Below, in pieces: positions 26,608 to 35,148 of a stretch of 60,325 bases of DNA. Below the pieces are notes generated by a model. The model saw nothing but the letters and a program-made list of their open reading frames with translations, was not told the DNA's origin and ran no database searches. The translations under genes and the position numbers were made by a program. Positions within the stretch are counted from its first letter, which is position 1. Each line of letters opens with the position of its first letter. This stretch comes from an uncultured Desulfovibrio sp. (GTDB taxonomy: Bacteria; Desulfobacterota; Desulfovibrionia; Desulfovibrionales; Desulfovibrionaceae), in contig CAJOMG010000022.1 of the NCBI GenBank assembly GCA_905235595.1, positions 1 through 60,325 on the forward strand, written 5' to 3'.

Positions 26608-27666
26608 ATGCTTAACAAAGAACATTTGCGGCTGCTTGTTGTTGATGATGACGAGATGAACCATATCCTTCTGCAAAACATTTTTGCAGAAGCAAAGGTA
26701 CGATGCGTTGCCAGCGGAGAAGCAGCCTTGCAATGGCTTGCTGAACAGCAGGTCGACCTGATTTTGCTTGACTATCGCATGCCTGGCATGGATGGTCTCC
26801 AGGTATTGCAGCATATACGGCAAATACAAAAACTTGCCCGTATTCCCGTCATCCTCCTCACTGGCGAAATCGCGGCACAGCTGGAGGCAGAGTGTTTTGC
26901 CGCCGGTGCCACAGATTTCATCCGTAAGCCATTTGTGCCCGATGTGGTACGAGAACGCGTACACAGGATCATACACTATGAATATCTGCAACAACATTTG
27001 CAGCAGGAGGTTATACGGCAAACGCAGCTGGCAAAAAACCGGCTTGTGGAAAGCCAGCGCATGTTCGTAAAAATGACCCAAGCTCTGGCAAAAACCATTG
27101 ATGCAAAAGATAGGTATACGCACGGTCATTCTGAACGTGTCGCCGATTATGCGCAGCGCATTGCGCAATGCTGTGGAGAACCAAGAGAACTGCAAGAGAA
27201 GATTTATTATGCAGGACTACTGCACGACATTGGCAAAATAGGCATTTCTGCAGATATCATCAACAAAACCACAAAACTGAGTGATGAAGAATACAAAGCA
27301 ATGCAGTCCCATACAATCATTGGGGCAAATATTCTGCAACGTATTGATGTGTTTCCCGAGCTTGCCCAAGGTGCACGCTACCACCATGAACGTTACGACG
27401 GGCATGGGTACCCGCAGGGGCTCAATGGTGAGGACATCCCCAAGCTTGCTAGAATTCTGGCCGTTGCCGATGCCTATGACGCCATGACATCCAATCGGAG
27501 TTACCGCAATATCCTACCGCAAGAGAGGGTGCGCAACGAACTGACGCAGGAGCGAGGACGACAATTTGATCCCCGATATGCAGACGTCATGATAGCTCTA
27601 ATTGATACCGACAGGAACTACCGTATGCGTGAGGCTGAACGTCAGCCGGATGTTGAAGAGCTCTAG
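26608..27666 (+). CDS. Response regulator with HD-GYP cyclic di-GMP phosphodiesterase
   Basis: 352 aa from the ATG at 26608; an ATG at 26581 is also in frame and neither has a clear site. The receiver domain (about 1-120) has the DDDE acidic pocket, phospho-acceptor Asp at about 55 in LLDYRMPGMDG, and Lys in RKPF. The HD-GYP domain (about 150-345) is complete: LLHDIGKIGI, the HTIIGANIL His, and HHERYDGHGYPQGLNGEDIP. It should degrade cyclic di-GMP when phosphorylated. The hybrid kinase two genes downstream carries an HPt domain that is the obvious donor. The next gene starts eight bases after its stop. Confidence 0.9.
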   Translation: MLNKEHLRLLVVDDDEMNHILLQNIFAEAKVRCVASGEAALQWLAEQQVDLILLDYRMPGMDGLQVLQHIRQIQKLARIPVILLTGEIAAQLEAECFAAGATDFIRKPFVPDVVRERVHRIIHYEYLQQHLQQEVIRQTQLAKNRLVESQRMFVKMTQALAKTIDAKDRYTHGHSERVADYAQRIAQCCGEPRELQEKIYYAGLLHDIGKIGISADIINKTTKLSDEEYKAMQSHTIIGANILQRIDVFPELAQGARYHHERYDGHGYPQGLNGEDIPKLARILAVADAYDAMTSNRSYRNILPQERVRNELTQERGRQFDPRYADVMIALIDTDRNYRMREAERQPDVEEL

Positions 27667-27674
27667 GTGCTGCC

Positions 27675-28787
27675 GTGACTATCATATCTTTTCTCAAAAA
27701 ATTCCAATGGGTGTTACTATCTGCCACGACTGGCATGCTCTTGATTGCCATCATTGTAACTATCCTCCAGTTCGAGGCAACCCTTGAACCTCCCCGCCCA
27801 AAAATCGGATTTATCATTCTAGGCGATATTACCCAACCGGGCTGGAATGCCTCTCAATACCAGGGCATCAGTGAAGCGTGTCGCGATGTTGGCATAGAAC
27901 TGCTTGTGCGTGACAAGGTGCAGGAAAATAGCGGACAGTGCCCCGCAGCCATACAAGAACTGGTCGCCCAGGGATGTGGCATGATTTTCCTTTGCAGCTA
28001 TGCCTATTCTGCGGAAGCGCGGGGCATAGTGGAAAAGATGCCGCATATCGCTTTTGCTACCAATTCGGCAGAGGTGCATACGCGAAACATGACAGCATAT
28101 TTTGTTCGCATGTATCAGGGCCGCTATCTGGCAGGGGCCCTCGCCGGTATGCGCACCAAAAGCAATGTCATCGGCTATGTAGCAGCCATCCCCAATACGG
28201 AAGTCAACAGGGGCATCAATGCCTTCACGCTCGGCGTCCAGGCAACCAACCCTGCCGCAAAAGTTGTTGTTGCCTGGACTGGCGCATGGGAAGCCCCTGA
28301 GAAAGAAACCGCAAACGCCAAACGCCTCATCAATGAGGCAGGAGCGGATGTTCTTACCTACCACCAGGACGATCAAGCTGTGCCGGACACGGCAGAAGCG
28401 GCAGGCGTCTATTTTATCGGTTACAATACAACTTTGCGAGGATACTCCGAACGCAATCTTGCCTCTGTGCTGTGCCGATGGGACGTGTACTATCGCGACA
28501 TCCTCCAGCGTTTCCTGAAAGGAGAACTCAATTCTGTAAAAAACCATTGGTTGGGCATAGACAGAGGGGTTGTCTTTCTTACAGATTTCTCGCCAGCCGT
28601 CACGCCGCACATGCGCTCCCGCATTGCAGAACTGCGGGAACAGCTTGTGCATAACAAACTGATCTTTTCGGGACAGATCCATGACAACAAGGGCACGCTG
28701 CGATGCGCTGCCGGCGAAGCCATCAGCGACGACACTCTGTTGGAAAAAATAGACTGGCAAGTAGAAGGAGTAAAAATACTTGAGTAG
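27675..28787 (+). CDS. Membrane-anchored BMP/PnrA-family binding protein
   Basis: 370 aa from the GTG at 27675, with AGGTG upstream. An uncleaved-looking membrane segment lies at about 12-32. The rest is the BMP (Med/PnrA) fold: KIGFIILGDITQPGWNASQYQGI, the CGMIFLCSYAYSAEA strand, and the YQGRYLAGALAGM and NAFTLGVQATNP segments. Family members bind nucleosides for ABC import. Here no transporter genes are near, and the protein is cotranscribed with a two-component system. It probably feeds the kinase downstream as a periplasmic sensor, in the way LuxP serves LuxQ. The ligand is unknown. Confidence 0.85.
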   Translation: MTIISFLKKFQWVLLSATTGMLLIAIIVTILQFEATLEPPRPKIGFIILGDITQPGWNASQYQGISEACRDVGIELLVRDKVQENSGQCPAAIQELVAQGCGMIFLCSYAYSAEARGIVEKMPHIAFATNSAEVHTRNMTAYFVRMYQGRYLAGALAGMRTKSNVIGYVAAIPNTEVNRGINAFTLGVQATNPAAKVVVAWTGAWEAPEKETANAKRLINEAGADVLTYHQDDQAVPDTAEAAGVYFIGYNTTLRGYSERNLASVLCRWDVYYRDILQRFLKGELNSVKNHWLGIDRGVVFLTDFSPAVTPHMRSRIAELREQLVHNKLIFSGQIHDNKGTLRCAAGEAISDDTLLEKIDWQVEGVKILE

Positions 28788-31332
28788 TGATCAGGCATAC
28801 GATCTGAAAAAAATTATCCTTCAGATTGTTAACCTTATATCCATTCTTCTGCTGGTAGGCATGCTTGCACACAATAAGGTGGCAAAAGTGCTGAATACAT
28901 CGATGGAGCACCATGTTACTCGGCAGGCCATGGTCTTTTCTATCATGGCTGAAGAACGTTTTGACCGCGAACTGGCTTCATTGCGTTTGGCAGCAGAATA
29001 TCTGGAACCCTATGGAACACAGGAACGAAAAAAATTCTTCCAAATCAGGGCAAAGGCGCTGCGCGGGGGTATTTCCATCGGGCTCATGAACCTAGACGGC
29101 AGCTCCATATACGGCGAGGCGCTCTCAGAACGCGATTTTCCACGCCTACCTATGGCATATCGCGGCGTGAGCGTGGTTGATTACTGTCCATACAAAGGTT
29201 TGGTCTTTGTCGTGCCCATATACAATGGCGGCAATGTATCATCCATAACATACCGACTCTATGACGATGCCTTGCTTGTCGACCACTTCGGATTTGCCGA
29301 GTATAATGAAGACTATCGCCTGCTTATTCAAGATCGCAGCGGCAAAATAATCATACCCTACAAAAATTTGGGTGCTGCGGACAGGCTTTTTTTTAACGAA
29401 CAGAACATCAGAAACGGATACGAGCACATACGTGAAAAGCTCACCTTCAGCCGCGCAGCCGCAGTTTATGCCGATGGAGCTGAAGGAAGGTTTTTCCTTT
29501 TTAGTGCAGACTTACCCCGAACCAACTGTTCCCTCGTTGGCTATGTTCCTTGGGAGGTCGTTGCCGGAGGCATTTCACGCATACACAATCTGTTGCTGCG
29601 CGTGGGTTTTCTGGTACTGCTGTTGTTTGGCGTCGTTTCAGTCACGTTGCTTGTCATGCAAAAAAAGGCTGTTGAGGGCGAACAGCTCATCCTTGAAAAG
29701 GAATTGGCCGAAAAGGCAAATCGAACAAAAAGCCTCTTCCTTGCTAATATGAGCCACGAAATACGCACGCCAATCAATACAATCCTTGGCATGAACGAAA
29801 TGATCTTGCGGGAGGGAAAACCCCCCAGCATTCTTGCCTATGCGCACAACATTCAGCGCGCTGGCACGCTGCTGCTCTCCCTCATCAACGATGTGCTGGA
29901 TTTTTCACGCATAGAAAACGGCAAACTGGAAATTGTCACCGCTCACTATCGCCTGTCGCGTATGCTCAATGATATATTGCTGGTAGTACGCCCCCGGGCC
30001 GAAAAAAAAGGGCTCGCATTGCACATTGCTGTAGACGAAACCATCCCTGATACCCTGCAGGGCGATGCCGTACGCGTGCAGCAGATCATGGTCAACCTGC
30101 TTACCAATGCAATAAAATATACGCAGACTGGTCATGTTGACATGCATGTTTCCCATGAAAAAAACGAAGGGAATATCGCATGGCTGCGCTTTACCGTCAG
30201 CGATACCGGCATTGGCATTCGGCAGGAGGACATGAAGAGACTTTTCAGCAGTTTTGAACGTCTTGACCTTGAAAATACCCGCACCATAGAGGGTACCGGT
30301 CTCGGCCTTGCCATCACCCGTGACCTTGTGACGCGCATGGGCGGTGCCATAAGCGTTGAAAGTACGTATGGTCAAGGCAGCACCTTTACCATACACTTAC
30401 CACAGGAGGTTGTAGATGCAGCGACCATTGGCAGTCTGGATGCAATCATGCAGGCAGCGTCCCACGATATGGTCGGGTACACCGGCGTAAGCTTTACAGC
30501 TCCGGATGCACGCATTCTTGTGGTGGATGACAATGAAATGAACCTGCTTGTGATAACAAGCCTGCTCAAAGATACGCACATACAGGTGGATACCTGCCAA
30601 AGCGGCCAGGAGGCGCTGGAGCGGCTTACCATCAACCGCTATGACGCCGTACTGTTAGATCAGATGATGCCCAAGATGGACGGGGTGGAAACCCTGCATC
30701 GTGCGACCCAATTACCAAATGCCACAGAAACGCCCTTTATTGTATTCACGGCAGATGTCACTGCCGGAACGCGGGAGAGACTGCTTAAAGAGGGTTTTTC
30801 CGAATATCTGGGCAAACCGGTGAAACCGCAGCAGCTGGAGAAGGTGCTTGCAGCGCTGCTTCCCAGTGAAAAAATACGGCCGGCACCCAACATGCCACAG
30901 CCAGCTGCGCCCGCAAGCAGTGCAGCTCCCGGCATGACAGAACTTGAAGCGCTAGCAGAACTCAATGAGGAACTCGGCCTCAGCTTTAGCGGCGGCCAAC
31001 ATGATCTTTATGCAAAACTTGCGCAGGCATTCTGCAACCTACATGCCTCAAAAAAACAGCAGATCGCAGAAGCCTTTACACAACAAGACTGGAAAACTTA
31101 CGGCGTGCATGTTCATGCGCTGAAATCCTCCTCGCTCTCCATCGGCGGTCAACGCTGTTCCGCAGCGGCAAAAGCTCTGGAAGCCGCAGCCAATTGCTGC
31201 CTTGCAGAAACATCTTCCCATGAGGAGCGGCAAGAGGCGCTCGCATATATCCGCCAGCAGCACGCAACTGTTCTGCGCCTGTACGACGATCTCGTGGTGC
31301 TGCTGAACAGCAAGTTCACAATGCCAGTGTAA
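28780..31332 (+). CDS. Hybrid sensor histidine kinase with receiver and HPt domains
   Basis: 850 aa from the TTG at 28780, which overlaps the previous gene by 8 nt and has AAGGAG nine bases upstream. Membrane segments at about 13-30 and 267-290 enclose a periplasmic sensor region. Then come HisKA (His near 326 in MSHEIRTP), an ATPase domain with NLLTNAIKYT, DTGIGI and GTGLGLAI, a receiver with Asp near 627 in LLDQMMPKMDG, and an HPt domain with His near 779 in HALKSSS. This is a full internal phosphorelay. The likely final target is the HD-GYP response regulator at the head of the operon. Confidence 0.9.
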   Translation: MSSDQAYDLKKIILQIVNLISILLLVGMLAHNKVAKVLNTSMEHHVTRQAMVFSIMAEERFDRELASLRLAAEYLEPYGTQERKKFFQIRAKALRGGISIGLMNLDGSSIYGEALSERDFPRLPMAYRGVSVVDYCPYKGLVFVVPIYNGGNVSSITYRLYDDALLVDHFGFAEYNEDYRLLIQDRSGKIIIPYKNLGAADRLFFNEQNIRNGYEHIREKLTFSRAAAVYADGAEGRFFLFSADLPRTNCSLVGYVPWEVVAGGISRIHNLLLRVGFLVLLLFGVVSVTLLVMQKKAVEGEQLILEKELAEKANRTKSLFLANMSHEIRTPINTILGMNEMILREGKPPSILAYAHNIQRAGTLLLSLINDVLDFSRIENGKLEIVTAHYRLSRMLNDILLVVRPRAEKKGLALHIAVDETIPDTLQGDAVRVQQIMVNLLTNAIKYTQTGHVDMHVSHEKNEGNIAWLRFTVSDTGIGIRQEDMKRLFSSFERLDLENTRTIEGTGLGLAITRDLVTRMGGAISVESTYGQGSTFTIHLPQEVVDAATIGSLDAIMQAASHDMVGYTGVSFTAPDARILVVDDNEMNLLVITSLLKDTHIQVDTCQSGQEALERLTINRYDAVLLDQMMPKMDGVETLHRATQLPNATETPFIVFTADVTAGTRERLLKEGFSEYLGKPVKPQQLEKVLAALLPSEKIRPAPNMPQPAAPASSAAPGMTELEALAELNEELGLSFSGGQHDLYAKLAQAFCNLHASKKQQIAEAFTQQDWKTYGVHVHALKSSSLSIGGQRCSAAAKALEAAANCCLAETSSHEERQEALAYIRQQHATVLRLYDDLVVLLNSKFTMPV

Positions 31333-31343
31333 TCTCGCTTTGC

Positions 31344-31898
31344 CTACAACCCTGCACCGGCATCCCGCGCGGTCCTGAGCGCCTCGGGCTGCTGGGACAG
31401 GGGAATGTCGTTGGTTCCTGCTGTCACGGTGCCCATCCACTGCATACCTGTGAACGTACACATTTTCTTAAATATCATCTCCAGCCCTTCACGCCCGTCA
31501 CGGTCAGAAGGCTGGCCGCTGGTCATGACAAGCATGGCCTTCTTGCCGGCAAAGGCACTTTCTTCCGCTGCAACGTTAAAAGGAAGTGCAAAAAAACGGT
31601 CAACCGTATTCTTGAGTGGCCCCGCCAAATTCCACCAGTACATAGGCGTAGCAAAAATAAGCACATCTGCCGCCCGTACCGTGTCAAGCACCTCCGGCAT
31701 AGCATCTTTCTGAACACAGCCTGCAGCCTTAGGCTTCTTGCAGGCCATGCATCCCTTGCAGGGACGAATATCCATACCCGCCAGATCAATACGCAGAGTC
31801 TCATGCCCTGCTTCCCGGGCACCATCCAGCACTTCTTCGAGCAATGTAGCCGTATTGCCTTTTTTATGAGGGCCACCAAACAGGGCACATATTTTCAT
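31344..31898 (-). CDS. NADPH-dependent FMN reductase / flavodoxin-fold oxidoreductase
   Basis: 184 aa with GGAG upstream of the ATG. The N-terminal FGGPHKKGNTATLL loop binds FMN phosphate. A CKGCMACKKPKAAGC cysteine cluster follows, and later the FATPMYWWNLAGPLKNTVDRF segment typical of the iron-sulfur flavoprotein-like NAD(P)H reductases. The two CxxC-like pairs resemble ferredoxin or disulfide chemistry in this family. It ends 12 bp from the convergent histidine kinase gene and lies just after argF on the same strand. Confidence 0.85.
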   Translation of the reverse strand: MKICALFGGPHKKGNTATLLEEVLDGAREAGHETLRIDLAGMDIRPCKGCMACKKPKAAGCVQKDAMPEVLDTVRAADVLIFATPMYWWNLAGPLKNTVDRFFALPFNVAAEESAFAGKKAMLVMTSGQPSDRDGREGLEMIFKKMCTFTGMQWMGTVTAGTNDIPLSQQPEALRTARDAGAGL

Positions 31899-31933
31899 TG
31901 TATGCTCCTACTGTGGCATATGTCATGCCGCTA

Positions 31934-32956
31934 TTATTCAAACACCAGATCATCTTCAGCAAGAGTGGCCACCATGACGGCCTTGATGGTATGCAGGCGG
32001 TTTTCCGCCTCATCAAAGACCACGCTGTTCGGAGATTCAAACACTTCATCGGTCACTTCCATGCTGTCTATGCCGAAACTCTGGAATATCTCCTCACCAA
32101 TAGTCGTCTCGCGATTGTGGAAACTAGGCAGGCAGTGCAGGAACTTGCATGATGCTGCATTACCGGTCATGTCCATGACCTCGCTGGTCACTCGATAGGG
32201 CGTAAGCAGGGCAATGCGTTCCTTCCAGACGGCATCAGGCTCACCCATGGAAACCCACACATCTGTGGACAGAAAATCACAACCGCGCACTCCCTCACGC
32301 ACGTCTTCCGTACGGGTAATACGCGCCCCTGTGTGTCTGGCTATATTGCAGGCTTTCTCGTACACCGCGTCTGACGTCCACAGGGCACGTGGTGCCACAG
32401 AGCGAAAATCCAACCCGAGCATGGCCGAACCCAGCATGTAGGAATTTCCCATATTGTAACGGGCGTCCCCCAGATAGGCAAAAACTTGCTCGTTGAGCGG
32501 TCTGGCACAGTGCTCACGCATGGTCAGCATATCTGCCAGAAGCTGGGTGGGGTGCCACTCATTGGTCAGGCCGTTCCACACGGGCACATCCGCATGAATG
32601 GCAAGGGCCTCCACGCGTGCCTGCTCAAAGCCCCGATATTCGATGCCGTCGTAAAAACGTGAAAGTACCCGTGCCGTGTCTGCCAGAGATTCCTTCTTGC
32701 CCATCTGCGAACCCGAAGGCCCCAGATAGGTAACACACGCCCCCTGATCATAGGCGGCCACCTCAAAAGAACAACGTGTGCGAGTGGAATCCTTTTCAAA
32801 CAGGATGACAATATTTCTACCTTTGAGAAACTGGGGCTCACGACGGGCTTTTTTGGCCTGTTTGAGATTGCCTGCCAGATCCAGCAGATAGATGAGATCT
32901 TGTGGCGTAAAATCGCTTTCCTTCAGAAAATCCCTCTTATACAGTCGATTGCTCAT
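31934..32956 (-). CDS. argF: Ornithine carbamoyltransferase
   Basis: 340 aa. It makes citrulline from ornithine and carbamoyl phosphate. Family motifs are present: the carbamoyl-phosphate loop [13 protein letters not shown] (about 54-66), HPTQLLAD, and the catalytic HCLPSFH. The length and the [10 protein letters not shown] loop fit both the anabolic ArgF/ArgI type and the catabolic ArcB type of similar size. The ArgA-like gene just upstream favours biosynthesis. No arginine operator is evident. Confidence 0.92.
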   Translation of the reverse strand: MSNRLYKRDFLKESDFTPQDLIYLLDLAGNLKQAKKARREPQFLKGRNIVILFEKDSTRTRCSFEVAAYDQGACVTYLGPSGSQMGKKESLADTARVLSRFYDGIEYRGFEQARVEALAIHADVPVWNGLTNEWHPTQLLADMLTMREHCARPLNEQVFAYLGDARYNMGNSYMLGSAMLGLDFRSVAPRALWTSDAVYEKACNIARHTGARITRTEDVREGVRGCDFLSTDVWVSMGEPDAVWKERIALLTPYRVTSEVMDMTGNAASCKFLHCLPSFHNRETTIGEEIFQSFGIDSMEVTDEVFESPNSVVFDEAENRLHTIKAVMVATLAEDDLVFE

Positions 32957-33019
32957 GTGCAGCTCTGCTTCTCGTAGTTGGGCTCCGGCGGAATGTCGGG
33001 CTTATTTATAGTATGGTTG

Positions 33020-33568
33020 CTATAGCATCCGGATCATGCCAATTTCATCGCAGCAGTAAAATTTGGGGCACTTACTACATTCTACCCAAACACTGGGAGG
33101 CATATCTTCCCTCTTGAATTCGCCGAAACCGCATTGCGCAAAGAAAGGCGCAGCCAGGGTAAACACAAAAACCCTGGGCAAACCAAGCTGACGGCAGCGG
33201 TCCACCAGAGCATCTACAAGGCGTCCACCAAAGCCCTGCCCCTGGCAGGAGGCATGCACCGCCACGGAACGTATCTCAGCCAAATCCTCCCAGAGCACAT
33301 GCACAGCGCCGCAGGCCACCACCACCTCATGCCTACCAACAGCGGCAGGTGCTGTAGCGACCATGTAATCCTGAATATGCAGATACAGATACTGCGGCCC
33401 GCGCGCCAGCATGACATTGGCGGAGGCATAATGATTGATGAGCGCTGACATGCCATGCACGTCCTGCACTGTAGCCGGACGGATTACCAGTGTAGAAAGA
33501 TCCCCCACATGGACATCGGGGATTGTGGTTTGCTGGTGCACACCAAAACGCGGAACGGCAATAGGCAT
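33020..33568 (-). CDS. argA: GNAT acetyltransferase, probable short N-acetylglutamate synthase
   Basis: 182 aa from the ATG at 33568, with GAGG eight bases upstream; the frame extends to 33649 without a site. The GNAT core has the acetyl-CoA loop QGQGFGGRLVDAL. The C-terminal stretch PPSVWVECSKCPKFYCCDEIGM matches the signature of the short stand-alone NAGS type, which carries a C-x2-C-P-K-F-x-x-C-D-E motif. That enzyme makes N-acetylglutamate, the first step of arginine synthesis. The neighbouring argF on the same strand, 63 bp downstream, supports this. Confidence 0.75.
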   Translation of the reverse strand: MPIAVPRFGVHQQTTIPDVHVGDLSTLVIRPATVQDVHGMSALINHYASANVMLARGPQYLYLHIQDYMVATAPAAVGRHEVVVACGAVHVLWEDLAEIRSVAVHASCQGQGFGGRLVDALVDRCRQLGLPRVFVFTLAAPFFAQCGFGEFKREDMPPSVWVECSKCPKFYCCDEIGMIRML

Positions 33569-33808
33569 CGCGTGGGCCTCATTTCTTTGGATTTGATAGC
33601 GGAGAAAGCGGATGCAATCATACACCGCACTCACCCCGTCCGAAATCATAAAAAAAGATATTTATAAGAAATACCATTGAGCCGCAAGATTTTTTCTCTG
33701 TATGGTAACTGCGGACACCTGGACTACTATTCCGGGACAGCCCTTTCAGGGGCATTGGCAGGCGCACATAAAAAATGCTACAAACGCCTGGCATACAGGA
33801 GTTTTGCC

Positions 33809-35148
33809 ATGCTGCCTTTTCGCCTTGCGCTTATACTAGTCTGCGCCCTCATGCTTACCGCCTGCGGCGGCAAACAAAATACCCACGAACAATTCCCCGC
33901 CTCTGCCACACAGCTGGAAGACCTGCGCCGTTTCCCGCAAAATCTTGACATCTACGCCAAAGCCGCCAGGCCTGACCAGCCGCTTCTTTCACAAGAGGAA
34001 CAGTTCGCCCAGGCGGCACGCTTCAGACATAAACTGTTTGGCCCTTGGGACATGCCCAAAACTTCCATTCGCAAACGGGATGTAGCCGCCGCCTTTGGCA
34101 AGGCACGGGGCTATAAGCATGACGACGTGCGCTGGACACAGCCGGAATGGAATGCCATGAAAACCAATGCCGCACTTGCCACCTTTCCCTCGCGCAACCA
34201 GGCGGCCATAACAATCCACAACGCCGACCTGCGTGAACTGCCTACCAGAGAACGGCGTTTCACTGAACCGACCTCCGACCCGCATGCCAACCCCTTTGAC
34301 TATTTCCAGTATTCCCGTCTGCCTGTGGGCACGCCCGTGCTTATCGCCCACACCAGCCGTGACGGACGCTGGCACTATGTGGAATGCCCGGTGGCCGGTG
34401 GCTGGGTTGCCGCCGAGGATCTGGCGCCCATCAGCGAAGATTTGCAGCAAAGCTATCGCAACAGTGCCCTTGCAGCACTGCTGCGTGACAAGGTGACACT
34501 TACCACCCCTGCAGGCATCGTCACGGCCGACATAGGCACCCTGCTACCCTTGCAGAACAACACAGGGGGAGCATTGCAGGCGCTCCTGCCCGTGCGCGGG
34601 GCAGACGGATGGGCCAGCCTAGCCCCGGTCACGCTTTCCAGTGCAGACGCCGTGGCTTGGCCCCTGCGCATGACGCCCCGCAACGTGGCTAAAGTGGGAA
34701 ATGTAATCATGGGTCAGCCTTACGCTTGGGGTGGCATGTTTGGCGACAGAGACTGTTCTGCCCTGACCCGGGAGCTGTTCACGCCTTTCGCCATCTGGTT
34801 GCCCCGCAATTCCGTGGCTCAGGCACGCGTGGGCAGTATTGTACCTCTGGAGCATCTGAGCGCACAAGAAAAAGAGGCCTGCATTCTGCGGCAGGGCGTG
34901 CCCTTTTTGAGCCTTGTGGGCATGCGTGGCCACATCATGCTCTATGTGGGCAACTACAAGGGGCGGGCTGCCATTTTTCACGACGTATGGGTACCATTGA
35001 AGGAGAGGACGACAACGCCCGCCATGTCATCGGCAAAGCCGTGGTCACCTCCATTACGCCAGGGGCTGAACTAAAAAACCTGTACCGTCCCGTCACCTTT
35101 GTGGACAGGTTGCGCACTCTTAACACACCGGCGGACACCCTGAGGTGA
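33809..35148 (+). CDS. SH3/NlpC-P60 lipoprotein peptidase, apparently frameshifted near its end
   Basis: The ATG at 33809 has AGGAG seven bases upstream and starts a lipoprotein signal with lipobox LTAC. Then come an N-terminal NlpC-stabilising region, SH3-like beta segments (ADLRELPTRERRF, GWVAAEDLAPI), and the C40 peptidase domain with Cys near 316 (FGDRDCSALTRE) and His near 374 (GHIMLY). As read, the frame stops at 35074 after HDVWVPLKER. One extra G in the GGG at about 34989-34991 would restore HDVWGTIEGEDDNARHVIGKA and carry on to 35148. That end overlaps the next start as GTGA. The protein would cut or remodel peptidoglycan peptides. Confidence 0.8.

Noticed and set aside
27819..28760. 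313-codon minus-strand frame opposite the BMP-type gene
   Set aside because: The plus-strand protein fits a known fold end to end; the antisense frame has no motif.
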